This document shows positions 56,555 through 64,000 of a stretch of DNA of 64,000 nucleotides, in pieces (the stretch's first letter is position 1; the number at the start of each line of letters is the position of its first letter). This DNA comes from Muscardinus avellanarius (lineage: Eukaryota; Chordata; Mammalia; Rodentia; Gliridae). The DNA lies in NCBI GenBank assembly GCA_963383645.1, contig OY726559.1, positions 115,874,441-115,938,440 of the forward strand, given 5' to 3'. The notes under the pieces were generated by a model. It was not told the origin of the DNA. It searched no databases and worked only from the letters and a program-made list of their open reading frames with translations. The position numbers were made by a program, and so were the translations under genes.

Positions 56555-57544
56555 CTACTTCTGCTGCTGTTTCTCTGCAGGAAGCAAGACTTCCCCCTTC
56601 AGCGGCTGGGTCTCTGGGACCTGCGCAGGCTTCTGGGAAACCACGGGCTGCTCCAGATGCGGTTCCTGCTGCTGCAGGTGCTTCGACAGCTGTTCTTCGG
56701 TCGTTCCCTGTGGTCCATCCCTCTTTACTAGCTCTTGAGCCTGTTGCTGGTCCAACAGCTGCTTCTCCTCTCCCAGAGGCCCCTTCGGCTGCTGCTCCTC
56801 TGATGCTCTGTCTTGCTGAAGCGGAGGCTCCAGGTTCTTGGCTTCTGGATGCTGCTCCTGCTGCTGAGGCTGCTGCTGCTTCTGAGACTTTGGTCCAAGA
56901 TGCTCCTGCGGCTCCTGCTGCTTCAGGTGTCTTACATGCAGCTCCTGCTCCTGGGACTCCTGATGTTTCTTCTGTCCTGAATGCAGCTCCTGCTCCTGCT
57001 CCTGGGGCTCCCATTTCTGCTGTCTTACATGCAGCTCCTGCTCCTGGGACTCCTGATGTTTCTTCTGTCCTGAATGTAGCTCCTGCTCTTGCTCCTGGGG
57101 CTCCTGTTTCTGGTGTCTTAGATACAGCTCCTGCTCCTGGGACTCCTGATGTTTCTTTTGTCCTGAATGTAGCTCCTGCTCCTGCTCCTGGGGCTCCTGT
57201 TTCTGCTGTCTTACATGCAGCTCCTGCTCCTGGGACTCCTGATGTTTCTTCTGTCCTGAATGCAGCTCCTGCTCCTGCGGCTCCTGGTGTTTCTTCCCCA
57301 GGTTCAGGTCCTGCTCCTGCGGCTTCGGGGCCGGCCCCTGGCACTCTGGCTCAGGCAGCTCCTTCACGGGAGTGCTATGTTTCTCCTGGTTGGAGTGGTC
57401 CTTCTGGCAAGGGGCAGGCTCCGGCTGCTCAGGCTTCTCCGGCTTCCTCTGCTGGGGATGGGCTGGAGGAGGAGGAGCAGTCTTGGAGAATTCCTGAAGC
57501 AGGGCAACAGGAACCGTCACGGGCAGTGTGTGTTGCTGGGACAT
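56555..57544 (-). CDS. IVL: Involucrin (IVL, 329 aa)
   Basis: Scaffold protein of the cornified envelope, a soluble Gln/Glu-rich rod cross-linked early by transglutaminase 1 beneath the keratinocyte membrane. The N-terminus MSQQHTLPVTVPVAL is the conserved involucrin head. Residues 21-80 are Pro-rich and include the only two Cys (46, 68). Residues 83-218 are repeats: a 31-aa unit (HSGQKKHQESQEQEL...) begins at 95, 126, 157 and 188. EEKQLLDQQ and QELVKRD (259-276) and KGEVLLP (316-322) are conserved involucrin motifs. The repeats precede the KQLLDQQ motif, the repeat position known for non-anthropoid mammals. The start at 57544 is 23 nt after a splice acceptor. The protein is much shorter than human involucrin (585 aa), and the stop (TAG, 56555-56557) seems to cut about ten terminal residues. 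Long open frames in other frames are composition artefacts. Confidence 0.96.
   Translation of the reverse strand: MSQQHTLPVTVPVALLQEFSKTAPPPPAHPQQRKPEKPEQPEPAPCQKDHSNQEKHSTPVKELPEPECQGPAPKPQEQDLNLGKKHQEPQEQELHSGQKKHQESQEQELHVRQQKQEPQEQEQELHSGQKKHQESQEQELYLRHQKQEPQEQEQELHSGQKKHQESQEQELHVRQQKWEPQEQEQELHSGQKKHQESQEQELHVRHLKQQEPQEHLGPKSQKQQQPQQQEQHPEAKNLEPPLQQDRASEEQQPKGPLGEEKQLLDQQQAQELVKRDGPQGTTEEQLSKHLQQQEPHLEQPVVSQKPAQVPETQPLKGEVLLPAEKQQQK
56714..57303 (-). repeat. IVL: IVL coding minisatellite, 93-bp (31-aa) unit
   Basis: A unit that reads GATGTTTCTT on the plus strand recurs at 56962, 57055, 57148 and 57241, exactly 93 bp apart. Units differ by only a few substitutions, which suggests recent homogenisation. 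Each 31-aa unit is itself built of ~10-aa Gln/Glu-rich repeats. Diverged, shorter repeats continue on both sides. The outer limits are approximate. Confidence 0.85.
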
Positions 57545-57567
57545 CCTAGAAGCTGCTGTCGGTCAAC

Positions 57568-58843
57568 CTGAAACACAGGAGGTCAGAGGAGGAGGCTGAA
57601 GGCAAAGGGAGTAGATGAACCCTGGAAATCTGCAAAGCAGCTGCCTTTTCAGCATCCTTTGTCTCGGCTGGGACCCCCCCCCCCCCCTTTCCAGCTGGCA
57701 TTCCCAGAAGCAGCAGAGAGAGGAAGGAGGGCAAGGGGACTGGTTCCTTGTCCCCAGGCAAAAGCTGTTCTGCAAAGGGGCCTGGTGCCAGTCACCTTCG
57801 CTTTTCCCTAGTTCTAATGGTGCCCTTATCTCCGACCTCCACGGATCAAGGAGGAGAGGTGAGTTTCAGGATTATGTCACAGCAAGAGGAATCACCTAGG
57901 GAAAGATCTGAAAGATCCAGAGGGAGGACCACAGGAAATCAGTCACCTCTGCTGGAGGAGACAGAGGAATTACTAAAGGCATCAGCCTTGGGCTCTGGAG
58001 TCCCACACATATTCTGGGCCTAAATCGCCCATTGCAACGTGGTATGTTGCTGGGTAATCATTTAGTCCTGATGATGTCAGATAATTTCCCTATAAAATTA
58101 GCAGGCTTGTGATTCCAGCATTTGTGAGGCTGAGACAGGAGGATCGCTGTTTGCAGACAGCCTCAGCTATTTAGTGAGGCCTTTTGCACTCGGTGAGACC
58201 CTGTTTCAAAATAAAGAATAAAAAATAGGGCTGGGAGTGTAGCTTGGAGGTAGAATGCCACTGGGTTCCATCCCCAGGATCGAAAAAAAAAAAAAAAATT
58301 AGCAGGCTGGGGTTTTCAATTCCAGCATTCTTTTCTTTCCTAACTTCCTGACCTTTAGCTCTGGGCATGAGAGAGGGAAGCCAGAAGGTTGCTGAGAGCC
58401 GAAGCTTATTATTCAAGACTTGTGCTTCTAAGTTGGATTTTCCACCTCTGTTCTGCCCAGGTCTCTCCAAAATAGAAAGTTCTCCCCATTCTGAAGCCCT
58501 CCCTGTTTATAGCCCAACCCCAAATTATGAGCATCTCCCAGAACCCCATCTTCCATCCACGGTCCACCCAATTCAAAGAGCTTTGGGGAGGAGGGGAATT
58601 GGCTTTCATTCTCTCTATCCCTCTGTCTTTACTTCTCTAATATACCTACAGATCCCACAATATGCTCCCGAGAAAAGTTGAGAGACATGTGAAGCCTGCT
58701 GCCTGCTCCAGGTTTCCATGGCAAACTCCCCCCCCCCCCCGCCCCCCGTGACCGCAACAAGCAATGCCCCCACTCACCCACTGGCCCTGTCCTGGACCAC
58801 TGGAGTCCACAGTCCCAACCCAGGTGCCCCAGCTGACACTTAC
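57568..58843 (-). other. IVL: IVL intron 1 (predicted)
   Basis: The donor is GTAAGT at 58843-58838 and the acceptor CTGTGTTTCAG ends at 57568, giving 1,276 nt, close to the ~1.2-kb human IVL intron. It contains a 5'-truncated SINE (58108-58294), a MIR-like piece (~57,970-58,075) and two C14 homopolymers (G14 in the transcript). Confidence 0.8.
58108..58294 (+). mobile_element. 5'-truncated B1-ID SINE in IVL intron
   Basis: Lacks the first ~25 bp of B1; perfect direct repeats aaaattagcaggct at 58094-58107 and 58295-58308. Antisense to IVL. Confidence 0.93.
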
Positions 58844-58885
58844 CAGACTCCCAGCAGGGACAGGCAGAGCTTTCTGGTGGATCGC
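58844..58885 (-). other. IVL: IVL non-coding exon 1 (predicted)
   Basis: About 42 nt from a start placed 31 bp after the first T of the TATA box to the donor CTG/GTAAGT. This matches the short untranslated first exon known for involucrin. Confidence 0.75.
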
Positions 58886-58908
58886 TGAGCTGCGCAGGGG
58901 CAGGGCAC

Positions 58909-59010
58909 CCTTTATACACTCCCCGCCTGGCCTCCTTCCAGGTTGGAGGTGATGGGCTGGTTTCACCGATCCGGTTGGTCAACTTCCTCCTGTCCCTTTC
59001 TGACTCAGGG
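58909..59010 (-). promoter_or_regulatory. IVL: IVL proximal promoter: TATA box, ETS core and AP-1 site
   Basis: TATAAAGG (minus strand) lies at 58909-58916. A consensus AP-1 site, TGAGTCA on the minus strand, lies at 59001-59007, i.e. -116 to -122 from the predicted start; the functional AP-1-1 site of human IVL is near -119 to -113. A GGAGGAAG ETS core lies at 58984-58991 beside it. AP-1/ETS control of IVL in differentiating keratinocytes is established; use in this species is inferred. Confidence 0.8.
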
Positions 59011-59395
59011 CACAATCTCAAGCAGGAAACCCCTTGGGGGCCCTTTTCCTCACTCCTGTCGGGTCAGAGGGATTTGAGGGTTCAGCTACCCCTGGGATGC
59101 TCAGCTGACCTGCGCTCAGAGGAGGTGAGAAGGTCTCCTACTGTTCTCTGACCTCAGCCAAACTTCTCCTCTGACTCTCAGTTCTTCTACCTGTAAGACG
59201 GGCACATCTTCATGAGGGGGACAAAGATGCTTTTTGAGGGCCGAGATGGAACTGTTTCATGTCTTTCTGAGATAAACAGGTCTGTGGTATGAAGATGGAG
59301 ACAGCCACTCCTCTTGAAGGAAGGGGGTTGGGAGGCATTCTCTTGGGCTATGAGACCATCCTCTCTTAAAACATATCTACAACTCTGTTCTTTTT
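59011..59395. other. IVL upstream unique region
   Basis: No repeat; probable continuation of proximal regulatory DNA. No further AP-1 consensus seen. Confidence 0.35.
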
Positions 59396-59439
59396 TTCTT
59401 TTTTCTTTTTTCTTTTCTCTTTCTTTCTTTCTTTCTTTC

Positions 59440-59657
59440 TTCTTTTTTTTTTTTTTTTTGCGGTACTGGGGATGGAACCCAGGGGCATTCAACCTTGAGC
59501 CACATCCCCAGCCCTATTTTTTATTCTTTATTTTGAAACAGGATCTCACTGAGTTGCAGAGGGCCTCACTAAGTAGCTGAGGCTGGCCTCAAACCGCGAC
59601 CCTCCGGTCTCAGCCTCCCGAATGCTGGGATTACAAGCGTGCGCCACCACGCCTGGC
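59440..59657 (-). mobile_element. B1-ID SINE
   Basis: Antisense long-type dimer; pyrimidine-rich (TTTC)n tail at 59,390-59,450. Confidence 0.9.
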
Positions 59658-60097
59658 TACAACTCTGTTCTTGAAATAGATCCTGAAGAGGGTCTAGCTT
59701 TGGGCCAAGAAGGGGTAAATAGAAAGTTTTTCCCTCTCTTCCTGCTGTGTGTCAGGAGGTGTAAATATACCCCAGAGTGTACTAACAGAAGCTTCCAGGA
59801 TGCCATAAAAACCCACCCAAACTCCAAAGCCTGGACCACTCCAGGCAAGGAAATGAGATAGAAGGAAAACAACATATGAAGTGAGATTTGCCTCCTCTGT
59901 TGACAAACAAAACACTTTAACCTAAAATCACCTTTGCAGTTGCATGCCCGTAGAAGGGTCAGAACCGAATCCTCTGTTCCTTCTCTCAACCTTCCTTCCA
60001 GAGGAGTTTTGCCATGTTCTTTCTTAAGGCTCATGCTGACCTAGCACACTTGGGATAAAAATCCAAATTTGCTAACTGGTCTAAAAGACCCTGGCTC
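59658..60097. other. Gene-free unique stretch
   Basis: Nothing recognised. Confidence 0.3.
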
Positions 60098-60300
60098 AGC
60101 CGGGCGCGGTGGCGCACACTTGTCATCCCAGCATTTGGGAGGCTGAGACAGGAGGATCGCGGTTCACAGACAGCCTCAGCTACTTAGTGAGGTCCTTTGT
60201 AACTCAGTGAGACTCTGTTTCAAAATATAGACTAAATAATAGGGCTGGGGGTGTAGCTCGGAGGTAGAATGCCCCTGGGTTCCATCCCCAGTGTTGCAAC
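60098..60300 (+). mobile_element. B1-ID SINE
   Basis: Plus-strand long-type dimer close to consensus. Confidence 0.92.
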
Positions 60301-60730
60301 AAATCAATCAATCAATAGCCCTGGCTTCTACCTGGGGTCTCAGCTCATGCCAGTGTCTACTGATAGGCGTGCTCCACCTCCCCGAGGGCCCAGCTCCTCA
60401 CCAGCGACCGGCACCTACCCTCCTGCGGCCACACGCTCCTCCCGAGGGTCTTGGCTGTTATGCACCTTTGAGCTCCAGCGTAAGTACTGGGGTCTGCCCG
60501 AGGACCTTCCCTGACTCCCCTGGAGGAAGGATCCTCCTCGGGTTCAGTTTCTTTCTCTCGCAACATCTAGAGTTATTTGCCTCTGTTCACTTATTTATTG
60601 TCTCTCTCTGCCATTGGAAAACAGGCCCTGGAAGAGCTGGAGCACAGCTGGTGTGTTTTCTACCAGTCGTAATTACCTCCTACCATTCTATGTACTATTC
60701 TATTATTATCTTCATAAAGAAATGTTAGAC

Positions 60731-60777
<47 letters not shown>

Positions 60778-61296
60778 AATATTCATATATGGGGCTAATT
60801 TTGAGAAGTATCCCAATTCCCCATAGTTATCCTGATAGTTATCCTGATAGGCACCTCCTTATCTGAGCACTGACCTATCCACAGTGCTAATTTGCTCTGT
60901 CCCTGAAGCTCTGTCTGGAAAGACAAGTGAAGGACTATCGAGTGCGCTGGCCTCTGGAATGCCATCTCTCCTCCTGCCGCTCACGGATCACACACCACCT
61001 CCCCCATAGAACCCAGAACATGCCATTTTCCCAGGCAGGGGACGTGCCCTCCGCCCCAGCGAGAGAACCCGCTGAGCATCCTCGTGGGCATGCTGTGGCT
61101 GACCTCAGGGCGGAGGAATCTGCCTCTCCCCAGCTCATGCCAGTCAGTAGGAGGCCAGCAGACCTTGCTCAAGGAAGCCACACCAGTCCCATGGGCTTCC
61201 GGAGGCTCCGATCTGCCCAATCTGTCTCCCGCCCTCTGATTCACGGTATAATGACAGCTTTGAGCAGGTGGTGCGTGTGAACCTTTGACCACTGAG
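60301..61296. other. IVL distal upstream region with (AAT)n
   Basis: Unique apart from (AAT)n at 60,734-60,773. It spans -1.4 to -2.4 kb of IVL, where the human distal enhancer (AP-1/Sp1) lies, but I find no TGAGTCA here. Confidence 0.35.
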
Positions 61297-61307
61297 TGTG
61301 TGTGTGT

Positions 61308-61358
<51 letters not shown>
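61297..61358 (+). repeat. (GT)n microsatellite
   Basis: About 29 GT units with one TA interruption. Confidence 0.97.
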
Positions 61359-61359
<1 letters not shown>

Positions 61360-62051
61360 GGGGTTGGAGAAGCCCCAGCCTTCTAGGGCTCAGAGGACCC
61401 CATTCTGCCCATGGGTTGCCCCATGGAGGGACCAGGAATGCATACATAGGGGGCGGATATTCTCGGTGTCCATGAGGGCCCTCTGATCTCAGGGTCCACA
61501 TGGTGAGGCCGAGTAATTGCCCGGCCCCTGTCAGTGTAACAAGGGAGCTGGGCTCATATCTCAGGAAACATGGAGAGACTGGGACCCAGGTAGGCCCCAA
61601 CCCAAGGGAGCCCTGGCTATATTTATTTCTCTTTCAGGGGCAGAAAGTGGCTGGTTTCCCTCCATCCCCTGAATGAGGCAACCTAGTTGAACTGGGCAGA
61701 GGGATCAGTCATGGCGACTCACTGCCCTGGGGGTAGGGATGTTGAGGGTAACTCTTAGCAAGTACCAGTGATGGCAGACAGTCCCGGGAAGGCGACTTGG
61801 GCCAGGAGATCTCACGTTTGCATCTCGGGAGAGGCAGCAGTTAGGGATCAAATTTGACATGAAGAATCCAGTTAATAAAGTGAAGAGTCTTGACACACTG
61901 TGCCAGAGATGGACCGGAAGGGATTTGCCAGCCGCAGGGACTGGAACTGGGAGGACCGGTGAAGCGCTAAGCATGGAGACTCCACTGAGGCATGTTCAAG
62001 GACCAGGAGGGGGCGGAGCAACGCAAGAAAGCAGAGGAACGCAAGAAAGTG
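61359..62051. other. Gene-free unique stretch
   Basis: Nothing recognised. Confidence 0.3.
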
Positions 62052-62262
62052 CCGCAGGCTTGTGATCCCAGTATTCGGGAGGCTGAGACAGGAGGGTCAC
62101 AGTTTGAGGACAGTCTCAGCTACTTAGTGAGGTCCTTTGCGACTCAGTGAGACCCTGTTTCAAATTAAAGAATAAAAAATAGGGCTGAGGGTGTGGCTTG
62201 GAGGTAAAAATGCTCCTGGGTTCCATTCCCAGTACTGCAAAAAAAAAAAAAAAAAAAAGAAA
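62052..62262 (+). mobile_element. 5'-truncated B1-ID SINE
   Basis: Starts within B1 (gcaggcttgtgatcccag); flanks share aagaaagcagagga. Confidence 0.85.
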
Positions 62263-63119
62263 AGAAAAAAGAAGAAAGAAAGCAGAGGACAGACAGAATC
62301 AGCAGCAGGCCACTACGGACAGGGAATGAGTGAGTGAGGGAAGCTTAGGGAGGAGAGGAGGAGCTGAGGGGCCACGTCCAGCCCGCAGCCTCCCTTGGAG
62401 GCGCTGCCAGAACTGGTGAGTGGCAGATGGGGCTGTTCCTGGGACTTGGCCCAGGCTCCTGGGGTATCACCCTGCACCCTCCCTCAATAATTAGGAAGAC
62501 TTGGGGGGAAACTGAGCCTCATCAGCTGCCTCTTGAGAGGTGTAATTGCTCTTAACAATAGCTAGGAAGATGGCAGCAGAGGCCATGGTGTGCGGTGAGG
62601 CTGTCCGGGTAAAATATCTGATCCCGGAAGAGATGGTTTTACCAACTTGTACCAATTGCCGACGGGTCCCTGGCTCGCTTGCGAATCGGCCCTTTCCAGA
62701 CTTTACCTGTTCTCAACTCTTGTGGCCACCTGGTTCTAGAACTCGGTCCCCACCTTCCCTTCCCCGCTCACTCACAGCTAGGTCGTTGTGCTGAGAGTCG
62801 GGGTGAACCCAGGCCTCTGGGCCCCCGAGGGCCAAGGTGCTGGTCTAGCCTTCCAGGCTGGCAGAGAGCGCCAGCCCCTGGCTCACGAGGCCCAGATGGA
62901 GGAGAGCCCTGCTTCTTCGGCCATGCAACTCTGGTCTGATGAAGAAGAGGGTCCAGAGACAGAGAAGACCTCAATTCAAGGCCAGGCCAAGTGACCCTCC
63001 AACTGGACCTAGCATGGATGCAGTGCGGGCAGGAAAATCGCTCTCTCCTTGTGGGGCGGGCTGAGGGAAGCGATAGTCCCAGCCTGCTGTTGGCCACCAC
63101 CCCACATTTGCTATTTGAT
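62263..63119. other. Gene-free unique stretch
   Basis: Short open frames on both strands without family resemblance. Confidence 0.35.
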
Positions 63120-63129
63120 TTTTTATTTT

Positions 63130-63283
63130 TTATATTGGGGATGGAACCCAGGGGCATTCTAGCTCTGAGCTATACCCCCGACCCTATTTTTATTCTTTAT
63201 TTTGAAACAGGGTCTCACTGAGTTACAAGGGCCTCACTAAGTAGCTGAGGCTGGCCTCGAACCGTGATGCACCATGCCCGGCT
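63130..63283 (-). mobile_element. B1-ID SINE with internal deletion
   Basis: Antisense dimer missing ~45 bp within the B1 half (gaaccgtgat joined to gcaccatgcccgg). Confidence 0.88.
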
Positions 63284-63301
63284 ATCCTCCAGTCTTTTAA
63301 A

Positions 63302-63307
<6 letters not shown>

Positions 63308-63347
<40 letters not shown>
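63308..63347 (+). repeat. (ATT)n microsatellite
   Basis: About 13 ATT units at the tail of the next antisense SINE. Confidence 0.95.
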
Positions 63348-63547
63348 TTGCGGTGCTGGGGATGGAACCCAGGGCCATGCTACCTCTAAGCTATAACCCC
63401 AACTCGATTTTTATTCTTTATTTTGAAACAGGGCCTCACTGAGTTGCAAAGGGCCTAAGTAGTAGCTGAGGCTGTCCATGAACAGTGATCCTTCCTGTCT
63501 CAGCCTCCCAAATGTTGGGATTATAAGCATGTGCCATCACACCTGGC
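63348..63547 (-). mobile_element. B1-ID SINE
   Basis: Antisense full-length dimer. Confidence 0.88.
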
Positions 63548-64000
63548 TTTATTTTCTATTTTTGAAACAGGATCTTTTTTTTGGGGGGCGGGGTTCCTGG
63601 GGATGGAATCCAGGGAAATTTGACCTCTAAGCTACACCCCCAGCCCTATTTTGTATTTTTTTTTTTTTTTTTGCAGGTCCGGGATGGAACCCAGGGGTAT
63701 TCAACCTCCAAGCTACACCCCCAGGCCTATATTTTATTTTTTTCTTTTATTTATTTATTTTATTTTTTTGCAGGTTTGGGGATGGAACCCAGGGGCATTC
63801 AACCTCCAAGCTACACCCCCTGCCCTATTTTTTTATTTTTTGAGACAGGGTTTCACTAAGTTGAGGAGGGCCTCGCTAAATAGCTGAGGCTGCCTGTGAA
63901 CTGCGATCCTCCTGTCTAAGCCTCCTGAAAGAGGATCTTGTTACATTGCAGAGACTGGCTGGGAACCTGCAATTTTCCTGTCTCAGCCTCCTGAAAGAAG
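63548..64000 (-). mobile_element. Stack of antisense ID halves and B1 halves
   Basis: Three antisense ID halves in a row (~63,586-63,655, 63,670-63,735, 63,770-63,832), then a B1 half (~63,833-63,928) and part of another running out of the window. Reads as nested SINEs cut by the window edge or a local duplication. Confidence 0.7.

Noticed and set aside
56535..57549. Long open frames over IVL on the plus strand (336 aa) and in a second minus frame (269 aa)
   Set aside because: The CAG/CTG/GAG-rich repeat has few stop codons in any frame. Only the 329-aa frame shows the involucrin head, repeats and conserved motifs.
60301..61296. IVL distal enhancer equivalent
   Set aside because: Position fits the human distal regulatory region, but I see no consensus AP-1 heptamer, so I do not call it.

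Overview
The window is nuclear DNA of a rodent, most likely a squirrel (Sciuridae: squirrels, marmots, ground squirrels). The main evidence is about 60 copies of a dimeric SINE. Its 5' half is B1-like (7SL RNA-derived, 'gccgggcgtggtggcgcac...') and its 3' half is ID-like (tRNA-derived, '...gggtgtagctcggaggtagaatgcc...'). This B1-ID dimer matches the MEN-type SINE described from squirrels. Older mammalian repeats (MIR, L2, L1M, a MaLR LTR) and long microsatellites fill most of the rest.

The locus is part of the epidermal differentiation complex (human 1q21). Three genes can be supported, all on the minus strand and transcribed in the order involucrin (IVL, ~58,885-56,240), SPRR5-like (~29,456-27,575) and SPRR4 (~6,810-4,580). 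That is the human order IVL-SPRR5-SPRR4. All three have the same architecture: a TATA box, a non-coding first exon of about 40 nt, one intron of 1.2-1.6 kb, and the whole CDS in exon 2. All three encode Gln-rich precursors of the cornified envelope. SPRR5 and SPRR4 share the VKQPCQPPPKC-type core and a Lys/Gln-rich C-terminus. IVL is a Gln/Glu-rich repeat protein. Transglutaminases cross-link these proteins beneath the membrane of terminally differentiating keratinocytes.

Layout: 1-4.5 kb repeats, including a MaLR LTR and a ~600-bp polypurine tract; 4.5-6.9 kb SPRR4; 7-27.5 kb repeats (SINE, MIR, L2, three L1 copies) with unique blocks; 27.5-29.5 kb SPRR5-like gene; 29.5-56.2 kb a 27-kb intergenic interval with a triple-nested SINE stack, a recent 5'-truncated L1, a 5'-inverted (twin-primed) L1 and dense microsatellites; 56.2-59.0 kb IVL with its proximal promoter; 59-64 kb IVL upstream region and more SINEs.

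No CRISPR array, tRNA gene, rRNA gene, operon or other system outside this known gene cluster was found. The most noteworthy items are lineage-specific changes in the three proteins (a pure CAG repeat in SPRR4, Cys-Cys heptad repeats in SPRR5, a 93-bp repeat and an apparently shortened C-terminus in IVL), a SPRR4 TATA box that is also a perfect CArg-type palindrome, and several informative retrotransposon insertions. Most other open reading frames lie in low-complexity DNA or are shadows. Splice sites, transcription starts and poly(A) sites are read from sequence signals and have not been confirmed by transcripts.
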